A stretch of 64,000 bases of DNA, taken from contig NZ_CP118610.1 of NCBI RefSeq assembly GCF_028993555.1, forward strand, positions 1,674,001-1,738,000. The letters are read 5' to 3'. The notes beneath the pieces are model-generated. The model did not search any database, was not told the DNA's origin, and was given only the letters and a program-made list of their open reading frames with translations. Source of the stretch: Ensifer adhaerens. GTDB taxonomy: Bacteria; Pseudomonadota; Alphaproteobacteria; Rhizobiales; Rhizobiaceae. Position numbers and translations under genes: made by a program. Below, piece after piece: positions 50,361-59,850 of this stretch. Within the stretch, counting starts at the first letter, position 1. Every line of letters starts with the position of its first letter.

Positions 50361-50621
50361 TCAATCCGCAGTCGGCAAGCGGCGCATGGTGAATTCGATC
50401 TGATCGCCGTCGAGTTGGCGCCAGCTTTCGACCTCGGTCCAATAGGCGGCCTTCGGCCAGGTGTCGAACCATTCCCGAGCTTTTGCGCGGGCAGCACTGC
50501 GATCGAGCCGAAAGGTTTCCCGCACGAAAAGGCTATCGCCTCGCGTCGGTTTGTCCCGGCGATGCCGGGCGATCTGCCGTCGCAAACCGTCGAGCGGCGG
50601 GCCTGCAGGTATTCTGGCCAT
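50361..50621 (-). CDS. Small hypothetical protein
   Basis: 86 residues, basic in its first half and richer in Trp and acidic residues toward the end (EWFDTWPKAAYWTEVESW). No signal peptide, membrane helix or known motif. AGAGGT is about eight bases before the ATG. Plausible gene, function unknown. Confidence 0.5.
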   Translation of the reverse strand: MARIPAGPPLDGLRRQIARHRRDKPTRGDSLFVRETFRLDRSAARAKAREWFDTWPKAAYWTEVESWRQLDGDQIEFTMRRLPTAD

Positions 50622-50838
50622 GGGCTATACCTCTAAGCGCTAAGATAGTGACGGCGCTTGAGCTTTGCCAGAGCTTTGTGTTGCCCAGGCCCGTACTACC
50701 CATCGGCGCTCCGATGCGACAGACCGCCCAGTGGTGCTGGACCGCCGTTGCCATCGGCGCGAAAGTATGAACTGTGGCGACTTCAATCGAATCGGCGGCA
50801 TTTCATCGGGAAATCCCGCCAACAGGACGCAATTTTCC

Positions 50839-51750
50839 ATGGAACGACCGCAGCTCCCCCCGGGCCTCCCCGCAGATATCGAAGACAAGAAGGCCGAGGC
50901 GCGCGCGTGGTTCGAAGGTCTGCGCGACACCATCTGCGCGGCCTTTGAGGGCATCGAAGACGAACTGACCGGGCCTCTCTCCGACCGCGCGCCAGGCCGT
51001 TTCGTCGCCAAGGATTGGAGTCGGGACGATGGCAAGGGCGGCGGTGGCCGCATGTCGATGATGGAAGGTCGCGTCTTCGAAAAGGTCGGCGTCCACACCT
51101 CGACCGTCTACGGCGAGTTCTCGCCTGAATTCCGCAGCCAGATCCCGGGTGCCGCCGAAGATCCACGTTTCTGGGCCTCGGGCATCTCGCTGATCGCTCA
51201 CCCCGTGAACCCCAATGTGCCGGCCGTGCACATGAACACCCGCATGGTAGTGACGACGAGCAACTGGTTCGGCGGCGGCGCCGATCTGACGCCGGTGCTC
51301 GACCGCCGCCGCGTCATGACCGACGCCGACACGCAGCTCTTCCATCGCGCCATGGAAATCACCTGTAGCCGTCATGCCGTCGCCGACCACGCCAAGTTCA
51401 AGAAGTGGTGCGACGACTACTTCTTCCTGCCGCACCGCAATGAACCGCGCGGAACCGGCGGTATCTTCTACGACTGGCTCCACTCGTCCGAGGAACAGGG
51501 TGGCTGGCAGGCCGACTTCGCCTTCACCCGAGATGTCGGCAAGGCTTTCGCCCTCGTTTATCCGAAGATCGTGCGCACCAACTTCAACACGCCGTGGACC
51601 GAGGAAGATCGAGACGAGCAGCTCGTACGGCGTGGTCGCTATGTGGAGTTCAACCTCCTCTACGACCGCGGCACGATTTTTGGCCTGAAGACCGGCGGCA
51701 ACGTCGAGTCGATCCTCTCGTCGCTGCCCCCGGTGGTGCGCTGGCCATAA
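50839..51750 (+). CDS. hemF: Oxygen-dependent coproporphyrinogen III oxidase
   Basis: 303 residues. It decarboxylates coproporphyrinogen III to protoporphyrinogen IX in haem synthesis, using O2. The conserved blocks are intact: [64 protein letters not shown] and [15 protein letters not shown]. The ATG at 50839 is chosen where the family begins. A terminator follows. Confidence 0.96.
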   Translation: MERPQLPPGLPADIEDKKAEARAWFEGLRDTICAAFEGIEDELTGPLSDRAPGRFVAKDWSRDDGKGGGGRMSMMEGRVFEKVGVHTSTVYGEFSPEFRSQIPGAAEDPRFWASGISLIAHPVNPNVPAVHMNTRMVVTTSNWFGGGADLTPVLDRRRVMTDADTQLFHRAMEITCSRHAVADHAKFKKWCDDYFFLPHRNEPRGTGGIFYDWLHSSEEQGGWQADFAFTRDVGKAFALVYPKIVRTNFNTPWTEEDRDEQLVRRGRYVEFNLLYDRGTIFGLKTGGNVESILSSLPPVVRWP

Positions 51751-51795
51751 CTCCAGCCATGGCGGCAAGCCAACTTGCGTCAGACGAACAGACAG

Positions 51796-51824
51796 AGCGC
51801 TGCCGGCCAAGGCAGCGCTTTTTG
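51796..51824 (+). terminator. Rho-independent terminator of hemF
   Basis: AGCGCTGCC/GGCAGCGCT stem with a six-base loop and a run of T, 46 bp after the hemF stop. Confidence 0.9.
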
Positions 51825-51825
51825 T

Positions 51826-52002
51826 TTACTTGCAGATCCGGACCTTCTTCATGGTGACGTTGCCATAGGCGCCGTAGGTCTTGACGGTCTTGAGCACGCA
51901 GCTCGGCTTGCAGCCGTAGCTGTAGTTTTGCGCCTTGGCTGCCGTGCCAAAGGCAAGTGAAAGCACCGTCGCCAGAGCCATGGCGAAGAACAAACCGCGC
52001 AT
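51826..52002 (-). CDS. Small secreted cysteine-containing protein
   Basis: 58 residues: a clear signal peptide (about 1-24, ending AKA), then a 34-residue basic mature peptide with three cysteines (two in GCKPSC and one near the end, RICK). AGGGGAT lies upstream of the ATG at 52002. No family recognised. The odd cysteine count suggests one intramolecular disulfide plus a free thiol. Confidence 0.6.
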   Translation of the reverse strand: MRGLFFAMALATVLSLAFGTAAKAQNYSYGCKPSCVLKTVKTYGAYGNVTMKKVRICK

Positions 52003-52214
52003 CGAGTGTATCCCCTGCTGCTGTAGTGGCCGCGACCGATCCCCGTCGCTTGAGAACACACATGGCATGAACAGGAGATAGGCGCTGTTTCGAATGAAAC
52101 AGGTGCGACCGCGCCGCTGTGGCGGGCACGTGCAAGGACGTTCACGGGGCGTTGTCGTCTGTGGTGGCTCGGCGACCCGAGGCCTGCAAGATCACGTCAA
52201 CGGCTCAGCCGTCG

Positions 52215-52829
52215 TCAGATCGAGCCGAGGGTCCAGCCGACGATTTCGGCGGAGACGGTGGCAAACGCCTGATCCAGAGCCTTCACGAAAGCGGGGTTTC
52301 CGGCGCCCTTGACCGATGTCGTGGCACGAAACGCTTTCTGCGCCCGCACCGTGCCGGTGCGGTCGTTCAGGATCTTGGCGAAGATCTCGACCACGGCCGT
52401 ATCGGCCCCTTCGGTCGAAATCTCGAACGAACGGATTTCCGTGATGATCTGATAGTCGATGGCGAGCCCTTCGCCCGGCTTGCCGACGCCACCGATCTTT
52501 CCGGTGTTTTCAAACGCCTGCACGAGCTTCGACTGGACCATCCTCGGCAGCCGGTCACTCCATTGCGCCTTGGAGAGATATTGCAGTTCCGATCCGGACA
52601 GACGGATGACCACCTGATCGCTGTCGAGCGCCTTCAGTGCTGTCGGTTCCGGTACCAGGATCTGCTTGCTTGTCGATGCGCGCCCTTCGATCACTGGCGA
52701 CGCCGAAAGGCCGAACGTGTCGTTGGTGGCGCGCGTGCCGCATCCAGCAAGGCCTGCAGCCAACATGAAAATCAGAGCGGAACGCCAAGCGCGCGTCTTC
52801 CCTACACCCACAAGCTCCGAAAAATTCAT
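52215..52829 (-). CDS. ABC-type transport auxiliary lipoprotein (MCE operon)
   Basis: 204 residues. A lipoprotein signal ends in LAGC (Cys30), followed by an ABC_trans_aux/DUF330-like domain similar to PqiC. It is the last gene of an mlaE-mlaF-mlaD-type operon and should sit in the outer membrane or periplasm as an accessory to MCE lipid transport. The start at 52829 is preferred over a longer frame. Confidence 0.85.
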   Translation of the reverse strand: MNFSELVGVGKTRAWRSALIFMLAAGLAGCGTRATNDTFGLSASPVIEGRASTSKQILVPEPTALKALDSDQVVIRLSGSELQYLSKAQWSDRLPRMVQSKLVQAFENTGKIGGVGKPGEGLAIDYQIITEIRSFEISTEGADTAVVEIFAKILNDRTGTVRAQKAFRATTSVKGAGNPAFVKALDQAFATVSAEIVGWTLGSI

Positions 52830-52918
52830 ACTGCCCAAACCCTTGTCCCACACACCTTGGCACGCTTCCGATCGAAAACACACCGTCCGGCCCGACGCCG
52901 GAGCCGCCACCTCCCGAC

Positions 52919-54289
52919 TCAGCGTCGGGTGCGGCCATCATACTGTTTTACCGTTTCGCCACCGAAGAGAAGACGCTGCGGGTTCTTGTCGAATGTGGAG
53001 ATCGTATTCTCCAGGCTCTGCACCGTGCGCCGCGTATCGGTGACAAGCGCCTCGACATCGCGCAGGCCCGAACCGGAGAAACGCTTGAGGTTCTCGGCGA
53101 TCGGGCCGATCTGCGCGTTGAGATTATCTGCCATCTTGCGGAAGGACGCGAGCGTCGCGCGGGCGTCTGCCGAAAGCGAAGGCGCATCCGCGTCACCAAG
53201 GAAGCCGTCAACCTTGACGAGAATGCTGTCGACCCGGTTGGCAGAGGCGTTCAGCTTGCTCGCCAACTGGGTGACATCGGTGATCGTGCGCTCGATATCC
53301 TGCTGCCGCGCGGTGATCTTCTCGGCAAACGCAGAAATGTTGGCGACCGTCTTTCGGGCGTCGGCGGTGGCTGCCGTGATGTCGTTGACGACGAGCTCGA
53401 CCTTCTCCTGGTCGACCGAGGCCACCAGCGTATCGACCCGTTCCAGCGTCTTCTGGGCGTTCTTGCCGAACTGGTCGTAGGTCTCGACCGTTCGACGGAA
53501 CGCGGCAAGCGTCTCCGTCACTCCGCCCGAAGCCGCCTTCAGGTCGTTGCTGATCTGCTCGACGTTGGAGACGATGTGGTCGATCTTCTTCGGATCAACG
53601 GATTTCACCAGGGTCTCGGCGGACGCCAGAGTCGAATCGAGCTTCTTCGAAGCCGCACTCACCGAGCCGGAAAGCTCCGTCACGCTCTTCAGGAAGTCGT
53701 CGACCGCGCCGGAATTGTTGGCGAGCGCCGTCGAAAACTTCTCGGCATTGCCGATCGTCGTCGTCAGTGGGCCGCGCACGTCGGTCACGAAACCCTGTAT
53801 GTCGGTGATCGCGTCATTGGCACGGTCCATGATCTGGTCGGCTGTTGCCAGCAGGCTGGTAACGCTCGACTGGTCCGCAAGAATGCGCGCCTGCGTGCCC
53901 TTTTCGATCGCGGACCTCAGTATGTTCTCGTCGCCCTTGCGACCGCCGCTGAGCTCGATATAGGCGGCGCCCGTCAGGCCCTGGACTTCCAGCGTTGCCT
54001 TGGTCGATTTCAGGACCGGCGCATCGATCGAAACCTCGGTGACGGCAATCGAATAGCGCGGGTCATTGGCGTCGATCGCAAGATTGCGCACCGTGCCGAC
54101 GGCGATACCGTTGAAGCGCACCGGCGAACCGACGGAAAGACCGTTGGCCGAGCCCGGAATATTGACCACCAGTTCGACCATTTCGCCGCTGCGGCCGTAT
54201 TGCGACATCCAGTAGACGAAGCCGAAAGCGGCCGCGATCACGAACACCGTGAAGAAACCGACAATGGCGTAGTTCGCTTTCGTTTCCAT
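52919..54289 (-). CDS. mlaD: MlaD/MCE-domain lipid transport protein
   Basis: 456 residues: one N-terminal membrane helix (about 7-27), an MCE domain (about 38-115, LVVNIPGSANGLSVGSPVRFNG and VQGLTGAAYIEL), then about 330 residues of amphipathic helix. This C-terminal extension is far longer than in E. coli MlaD (183 residues) and resembles PqiB/YebT-class or rhizobial long MCE proteins that may form a tunnel across the periplasm. Confidence 0.92.
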   Translation of the reverse strand: METKANYAIVGFFTVFVIAAAFGFVYWMSQYGRSGEMVELVVNIPGSANGLSVGSPVRFNGIAVGTVRNLAIDANDPRYSIAVTEVSIDAPVLKSTKATLEVQGLTGAAYIELSGGRKGDENILRSAIEKGTQARILADQSSVTSLLATADQIMDRANDAITDIQGFVTDVRGPLTTTIGNAEKFSTALANNSGAVDDFLKSVTELSGSVSAASKKLDSTLASAETLVKSVDPKKIDHIVSNVEQISNDLKAASGGVTETLAAFRRTVETYDQFGKNAQKTLERVDTLVASVDQEKVELVVNDITAATADARKTVANISAFAEKITARQQDIERTITDVTQLASKLNASANRVDSILVKVDGFLGDADAPSLSADARATLASFRKMADNLNAQIGPIAENLKRFSGSGLRDVEALVTDTRRTVQSLENTISTFDKNPQRLLFGGETVKQYDGRTRR

Positions 54290-54370
54290 TCGTACCGACT
54301 ACCTTCGTGGCCGCTTCACCGGCTCTTGCTCCGATCTCGACACGTAAGCGTCAAAACCGCCTTCTCGAAA

Positions 54371-55189
54371 TTACTGATCGTTCCGCACGATCGAACGTGC
54401 CCGCTTGCCCCTGAAGTAGGACTGCACCCAGGGGTCGTCGCAGGCCAGCATGTCCTCCACGGTCCCTTCGACCAGAACCTTCTTCTTGCCGAGAACCGCG
54501 ATGCGGTCACAGACGGAAAAGAGGCTGTCGAGGTCGTGAGTCACCATATACACGGTCAATCCCAGCGTGTCGCGCAGCTTGGCGATCAACTCGTCGAACT
54601 CCGCAGCCCCGATCGGGTCGAGGCCCGAGGTTGGCTCATCCAGGAAAACCAGGTCGGGATCGAGCGCCAGTGCGCGTGCGAGTGCCGCACGCTTGATCAT
54701 GCCGCCTGAAAGCTCCGACGGGTATTTTTCCGCCGCTTCCGGCGCCAGGCCAACCAGTTCGATCTTCACCCGTGCCAGTTCGTCCATCAGGCTTTGCGGC
54801 AGATCGAGATATTCCCGCATCGGCACCTGGATGTTCTCGCGCACCGTCAGCGCCGAGAAGAGCGCGCCATGCTGGAAGAGAACGCCGAGGCGCATATCGA
54901 GCGCTATGCGCTCGGCTTCCGTTATGTTGTCGTAGTCGGCGCCAAGAATTTCGATCTTGCCGGAGCGCTTGGCGAGCAGCCTGAGAACGGTGCGCATCAG
55001 CACCGACTTTCCGGTACCGGAAGCGCCGACAAAACCGAGGATCTCGCCGCGGTAGATTTCGAGGTTCAGCTTGTCGAGCACGATGTTCGAACCGAAGCCC
55101 ACCGTCAGGTCGCGAACGGAAAGCACGGATTCGCGACCGTTCGCATCCGTTGCCTGCTCTTCCTCATGTCGTTTCTCGACTGCGCTCAC
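54371..55189 (-). CDS. mlaF: MlaF-type ABC ATPase
   Basis: 272 residues. Walker A GASGTGKS, signature LSGGMIKRAALARA (the LSGG-M variant of Mla ATPases), Walker B LVFLDEPTSGLDP and the H-loop VTHDLDS are all present. It powers lipid transfer with the permease encoded 13 bp upstream. There is a C-terminal extension beyond the usual NBD. Confidence 0.94.
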   Translation of the reverse strand: MSAVEKRHEEEQATDANGRESVLSVRDLTVGFGSNIVLDKLNLEIYRGEILGFVGASGTGKSVLMRTVLRLLAKRSGKIEILGADYDNITEAERIALDMRLGVLFQHGALFSALTVRENIQVPMREYLDLPQSLMDELARVKIELVGLAPEAAEKYPSELSGGMIKRAALARALALDPDLVFLDEPTSGLDPIGAAEFDELIAKLRDTLGLTVYMVTHDLDSLFSVCDRIAVLGKKKVLVEGTVEDMLACDDPWVQSYFRGKRARSIVRNDQ

Positions 55190-55202
55190 GCTGTTCCTCG
55201 CC

Positions 55203-56351
55203 TCAGAAATCGATTGCTGCGTAGAACATGGCGAAGAGCCCGTCGATCAGGATCACGACGAAGATCGATTTCACCACCGAAGAGGTCACGTGACGGCCGA
55301 GCGATTCGGCACTGCCGCCGACCTTCAACCCCTCGACGGCTGCAACCACGCCGATGATCAGCGCCATGAACGGCGCCTTGATCATGCCGGCCGCGACGGA
55401 CGAAAAATCGACCGCTTCCTGCAGACGAGCAAGGAAGGTGGGGATCGTGATGCCGGAATAGCCCCAGGCAACCAGAGCCGCACCGGTCAGGGCCGCAAAG
55501 TTCGCGATGATCGTCAAGAGTGGCAGCGCGACGGTGAGTGCCACAAGGCGCGGAAAGACGAGAACGCCGATCGGGCTCAGTCCCATCACCTTCAGCGCAT
55601 CCACTTCCTCGCGCATCTTCATCGAGCCGATTTCGGCGGTAATGGCACTGCCGGAACGGCCGGCGATCATGATCGCCGTCAGGAGCACACCGATTTCGCG
55701 CAATTGCAGGATGCCGACGAGGTCGACGACGAAGACTTCCGCACCGAAGTAACGCAGCTGGAATGCGCCCTGCTGCGCGATGATCGCCCCGATCAGGAAC
55801 GACATCAGCGTGATGATCGGCACTGCCATCACGCCCATGCGGTCGATCTGGTGCACGATTGCCGCCGGCGAGACGCCGCTGTGCCGACCAAGCTTCAACT
55901 GGGCGCCGCGCACCGCAGAGCCGAGAATGTACATGGCAGCGACGATATCGTCCCAGGTCGCGATCATGACCTCGCCGACGGGCGCGAATATGCGCTGGAA
56001 CAGCGGCACGCGCTCCTTGCCTTCATCGGGCGAACGCAATTCCGCCGGCAACGCGTCAATCAGCTCGACATAACGCTGTCCGCCCTCGGCAAAATGGACA
56101 TGATCCCGCGAGGGCCCGGCTACCTTGGTCATGAAACGGCGGATGATCCAGGCACCTGCCGTATCCATCGCGGTCACGCCGGAAAGGTCGAACTGAGCGA
56201 CACCGTCGTCCTTGCGGGCGAGCTGCTCCAGCTTTGCCGCCATCGCCTCGGCCGTTTCGTGCCGCCAGGCGCCGGTGAAGACATAGCTTCGCCCGCCGCC
56301 ACTTTCGGCCAGCGCGACATCAGCGGTCAACTTGCGGGCAGCTTGCGACAC
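55203..56351 (-). CDS. mlaE: MlaE-type permease with N-terminal STAS-like domain
   Basis: 382 residues. Residues about 1-115 look like a STAS/MlaB-like domain (FDLSGVTAMDTAGAWIIRR), and residues about 140-382 are the MlaE membrane permease with five helices and the loop MKMREEVDALKVMGLSPI. In E. coli these are two proteins (MlaB and MlaE); here they are one. First gene of the operon. Confidence 0.93.
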   Translation of the reverse strand: MSQAARKLTADVALAESGGGRSYVFTGAWRHETAEAMAAKLEQLARKDDGVAQFDLSGVTAMDTAGAWIIRRFMTKVAGPSRDHVHFAEGGQRYVELIDALPAELRSPDEGKERVPLFQRIFAPVGEVMIATWDDIVAAMYILGSAVRGAQLKLGRHSGVSPAAIVHQIDRMGVMAVPIITLMSFLIGAIIAQQGAFQLRYFGAEVFVVDLVGILQLREIGVLLTAIMIAGRSGSAITAEIGSMKMREEVDALKVMGLSPIGVLVFPRLVALTVALPLLTIIANFAALTGAALVAWGYSGITIPTFLARLQEAVDFSSVAAGMIKAPFMALIIGVVAAVEGLKVGGSAESLGRHVTSSVVKSIFVVILIDGLFAMFYAAIDF

Positions 56352-56586
56352 GTGGCTTCTGTTTTCCCGATTTTCTACTGCATAATTTCCCGGATCGGGG
56401 TCGGTCTCAGGACAAATTTATGCAGCGGGCCTAAAGTGTTACAGCAAGCATTGCGCATCTGGACGCCCGCTGCCGTAAAGATTCGTAAATCCTTACCCCG
56501 TCATAACCGCTCGTATCGTTGCTGTCACCCGAACGTTCGACCGGTGGCGATACCACTCCTTCAGAATGCAGGCCGGAGACGTTTTC

Positions 56587-57570
56587 ATGTCACTTTCTCT
56601 CGATGCAGCGGTGGAACATTTCCCGATCGCAGGCACGTTTACGATCTCGCGCGGCTCAAAGACGACGGCCAGCGTCGTCACCTGCCGAATCAGTGACGGC
56701 CTCCATGCCGGTCTTGGAGAATGCGTGCCCTACGGCCGCTACAACGAAACGCTTGATTCCGTGCTTGCCGAGATCGCTGCCATTCGGCCACGTGTCGAGG
56801 CCGGCCTCTCCCGCGGCGAGCTCCAGCACGAGATGAAGCCGGGCGCTGCGCGCAACGCCGTGGATTGTGCGTTGTGGGATCTGGAAGCGAAACACAAAAA
56901 CAAGCCTGTTCATGTGCTTGCCGGAATTTCTTCGCCTCAGGAACTGACCACCGCCTACACACTTTCGCTGAGTGAGCCCGACGCCATGCGCGAACAGGCG
57001 GCGAAATATGCGCATCGCGCCCTCTTGAAGATCAAGGTCGGAACGCCTGACGACGCCGCCCGCATCCGCGCCGTCCGGGCCGGCGCGCCCAAGAGCCGCA
57101 TCATCCTCGATGCCAACGAGGGCTGGACGCCCGAAACCCTCGCCTATCATTTCGCGATCTGCGCCGAGGAACGGATCGACCTGATCGAACAGCCGCTCCC
57201 GGCCGGGCGCGACGAGGCGCTGGCAACGATCGCCCGACCCGTACCCATTTGCGCGGATGAAAGCGTGCACGCGACCGGGGACCTCGCGGCCCTCGTCGGC
57301 CGCTATGACGCGGTCAACATCAAGCTCGACAAGACCGGCGGGCTGACAGAGGCCTTGCGCATGCGCGCGCAGGCAGATGCGCTCGGCCTCAAGGTCATGG
57401 TTGGCTGCATGGTCGGCAGTTCGCTGGCGATGGCGCCGGCGATTCTGGTCGCGCAGGGTGCCGATTTCGTCGATCTCGATGGGCCGCTGCTGCTCGCGCA
57501 AGACCGGGCGCCCGGCTTGCGCTATGAGGCCTCGCTGGTCTTTCCGCCGGAGCCCCGTCTCTGGGGCTGA
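56587..57570 (+). CDS. Dipeptide epimerase (enolase superfamily)
   Basis: 327 residues, muconate-lactonizing subgroup, like L-Ala-D/L-Glu epimerase. The KxK pair is Lys148/Lys150 (LLKIKVG), metal ligands are Asp175, Glu201 and Asp224 (DANEGW, IEQPLP, CADES), and the opposing lysine is in NIKLDKTGG. It probably recycles murein peptides, but the exact dipeptide is unknown. The ATG at 56587 is favoured by GGAG upstream. Its last 49 bp overlap the convergent MFS gene. Confidence 0.88.
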   Translation: MSLSLDAAVEHFPIAGTFTISRGSKTTASVVTCRISDGLHAGLGECVPYGRYNETLDSVLAEIAAIRPRVEAGLSRGELQHEMKPGAARNAVDCALWDLEAKHKNKPVHVLAGISSPQELTTAYTLSLSEPDAMREQAAKYAHRALLKIKVGTPDDAARIRAVRAGAPKSRIILDANEGWTPETLAYHFAICAEERIDLIEQPLPAGRDEALATIARPVPICADESVHATGDLAALVGRYDAVNIKLDKTGGLTEALRMRAQADALGLKVMVGCMVGSSLAMAPAILVAQGADFVDLDGPLLLAQDRAPGLRYEASLVFPPEPRLWG

Positions 57571-58742
57571 AGGTACCAGGCGGCAATCGCAAAGCAGCAG
57601 CCGGCGAAGGCGACGACCGACATCGAATAGAACCCCTTCACCCCGTACCAGGCGTAGAAGTATCCGGACAGGAACGTGAAGATCGCGGTGAAGATGCCGG
57701 TATAGAAGAAATAGAGGCCCTGGGCCGACGCTTCCTGGGATTCCACCACCCGTTCGACGAGCTTGTGCTGCATGCCTGTGTGCATGATCGCATAAGTGAA
57801 GGCGTGGAAGCACTGGAGGATGAAATAGCCGCCGAAACCGAGATCCATCGGGAAGATGATCCAGCGTACCACGGCCAGAAAACAGCCCGACAGGATCATC
57901 ACCCAGACGCTGAAACGGCGGCTGATCGCCTTGGCGAAGATGAACATCGTGACTTCCGCCGCCACGCCCGCGCTCCAGAGCAGCCCGATCTCCGTGCCGC
58001 TGTAGCCGATGTGCTGCCAGTAGATCGCCGAGAAGGCAAAGAGCATGGCGTGGCTGGCGTTGACCAGCGTTACCCCGACCAGGAGGAGCTGCAGGTCGAG
58101 CTGCCGTAGAGACTTCGGTGGCGGCTCGGTGAGCGCCGTGATCGGCGACGGCCTGCGCGGCTTGCCGACACGCGGCGCCGCAAAGGCCATGGCAATCGTC
58201 AGGCCGAAACCGATCGCCATCGCCGGCAGCACCATGTCGCTGCCGAATATGCCGACCATCCAGCCACCCAGCATCGTTGCACCGATAAAGGCGACCGAGC
58301 CCCAGAGCCGCATATGGGCATAGTCGAACCCCCAGCGCCTAACGCCCGAAAGCGCGATCGCCTCGACGATCGGCACATAGGGGGAATAGACGGCCGACTG
58401 CAGCGTGTAGATGACCAGCACGGGCCAGAAGTCGCGGAAATAGAACAACACCAGCGCGGTTGCCAGCGACAGGAACCCGGACCAGATCAGCACGATCGCC
58501 CGCTCGCCAAGGCGGTCGGCGATGACGCCGGCGATCGGCGCGGTGATGACGCGCACGAACATCGGCAGTGCCAGCACCACGCCGATCTCGAAATCGGTCA
58601 TCGAGAGCGTGCTGAGCCACATCGGAAAATACGGCATCGCGAAGCCGTTGACGATCAACGGCGCGCAGAAGAGCAAGGCGATGCGAAGCGCGAAATGGCG
58701 CGGCGGAGGGCCCACGGATGCGGGCGCTGAGGAGGGAATCAT
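57522..58742 (-). CDS. MFS transporter (PPP/HcaT-like)
   Basis: 406 residues with twelve predicted membrane helices and the MFS loop GVIADRLGERAIV between helices 2 and 3. It resembles the phenylpropionate-permease-like (HcaT/LacY-related) subgroup. The substrate is unknown. It is convergent with and overlaps the epimerase gene by 49 bp, so the two mRNAs are complementary at their 3' ends. Confidence 0.85.
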   Translation of the reverse strand: MIPSSAPASVGPPPRHFALRIALLFCAPLIVNGFAMPYFPMWLSTLSMTDFEIGVVLALPMFVRVITAPIAGVIADRLGERAIVLIWSGFLSLATALVLFYFRDFWPVLVIYTLQSAVYSPYVPIVEAIALSGVRRWGFDYAHMRLWGSVAFIGATMLGGWMVGIFGSDMVLPAMAIGFGLTIAMAFAAPRVGKPRRPSPITALTEPPPKSLRQLDLQLLLVGVTLVNASHAMLFAFSAIYWQHIGYSGTEIGLLWSAGVAAEVTMFIFAKAISRRFSVWVMILSGCFLAVVRWIIFPMDLGFGGYFILQCFHAFTYAIMHTGMQHKLVERVVESQEASAQGLYFFYTGIFTAIFTFLSGYFYAWYGVKGFYSMSVVAFAGCCFAIAAWYLQPQRRGSGGKTSEAS

Positions 58743-58840
58743 CGGCTGACCTGATGGCTGTGCCTGATCTCTAGCACAGCCCAGGCACGCCTCGCCATAA
58801 CCTAGTTTTCGCGACAGAGCCGGACGACCGCGCCCGAGAT

Positions 58841-59677
58841 TCAGGCGGCGCGCTGGGTCAGCAATTGGGCAAGCAACCTGTCGGCTTCACCGGAGGCTTC
58901 GCCTTCCAGGGCGCCGCCGCGCATCTGGTGCCAGGTGATGAGTTCCATCGTGCCGTCGTGGTGCTCGGCGATCGCCGTACAGCTTTCCACCCAGTCACCG
59001 GTATTGATGTAGCGGATATCGCCGATGTCCTCGATGACCGCATGGTGGATGTGGCCGCAGATCACGCCTCGGGCGTCGTGCCGGCGGGCTTCCTCGGCAA
59101 CCACTTTCTGGAACTCGCCGATGAAGTTGACGGCATGCTTCACCTGGAGCTTCGCCCAGGAGGAGAACGACCAGTAGGGCATGCCGAGGCGGCGGCGGAT
59201 GGCGGCCAGACCGATATTGATGGCAATCGCCGTGTCATAGGCCCAGTCGCCGAGATAGGCGAGCACGCGGGCATTGCGGACCACGACGTCGAACTCGTCG
59301 CCATGCAGCACCAGATAGGTACGGCCGTCCGCGCCTTCATGCATGTAGCGTTGGGCCACCTCGATGCCGCCGAAATGCACACCGGGGAAATCGCGCAGGA
59401 ACTCGTCGTGATTGCCGGGGATATAGACGATGCGAGTGCCTTTGCGGGCCTTGCGCAGAAGCTTTTGCACCACGTCGTTGCAGTTCTGCGGCCAGTACCA
59501 ACTGCGCTTCAGCCTCCAGCCGTCGACGATATCGCCGACGAGCACGATCGTCTCCGCTTCGTGATACCGCAGGAAATCGAGCAGGAAGTCCGTCTTGGCG
59601 GCCTTCGACCCGAGATGGACGTCGGAGATGAACAACGTCCTGAGCTTTCGTACGGAGTTGTCTTGCTGCGCCGTCAT
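58841..59677 (-). CDS. LpxH-like UDP-2,3-diacylglucosamine pyrophosphatase
   Basis: 278-residue calcineurin-like metallophosphoesterase. The five metal motifs are present: FISDVHLG (Asp19, His21), GDIVDGW, GNHDEF, HGDEFD and GHIHH. It resembles LpxH2-type enzymes. A role in lipid A synthesis is inferred; many alphaproteobacteria use LpxI for this step, so a related phospholipid or nucleotide substrate is possible. Divergent from dme. Confidence 0.8.
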   Translation of the reverse strand: MTAQQDNSVRKLRTLFISDVHLGSKAAKTDFLLDFLRYHEAETIVLVGDIVDGWRLKRSWYWPQNCNDVVQKLLRKARKGTRIVYIPGNHDEFLRDFPGVHFGGIEVAQRYMHEGADGRTYLVLHGDEFDVVVRNARVLAYLGDWAYDTAIAINIGLAAIRRRLGMPYWSFSSWAKLQVKHAVNFIGEFQKVVAEEARRHDARGVICGHIHHAVIEDIGDIRYINTGDWVESCTAIAEHHDGTMELITWHQMRGGALEGEASGEADRLLAQLLTQRAA

Positions 59678-59850
59678 GCCAGCCTCGTCTTCAGTTACGC
59701 TTCCTGCCCCCGTGAAAACCAGACTCGTGTTTCAGGAAGATGACATGAGCGCCTTGCCGCCGGTCAGGCCGCCGAAATCAACACGGCAAAACTGTACCTT
59801 GCTCCGAATTCATGCCAAAAGGCACGACCACGAATGAGGAATGTGAGAGC

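Noticed and set aside
50354..50366. TTGATCTGGTCAA considered as an FNR/FixK box for hemF
   Set aside because: The half-sites are separated by three bases instead of four, and it lies about 480 bp from hemF beyond another possible gene.
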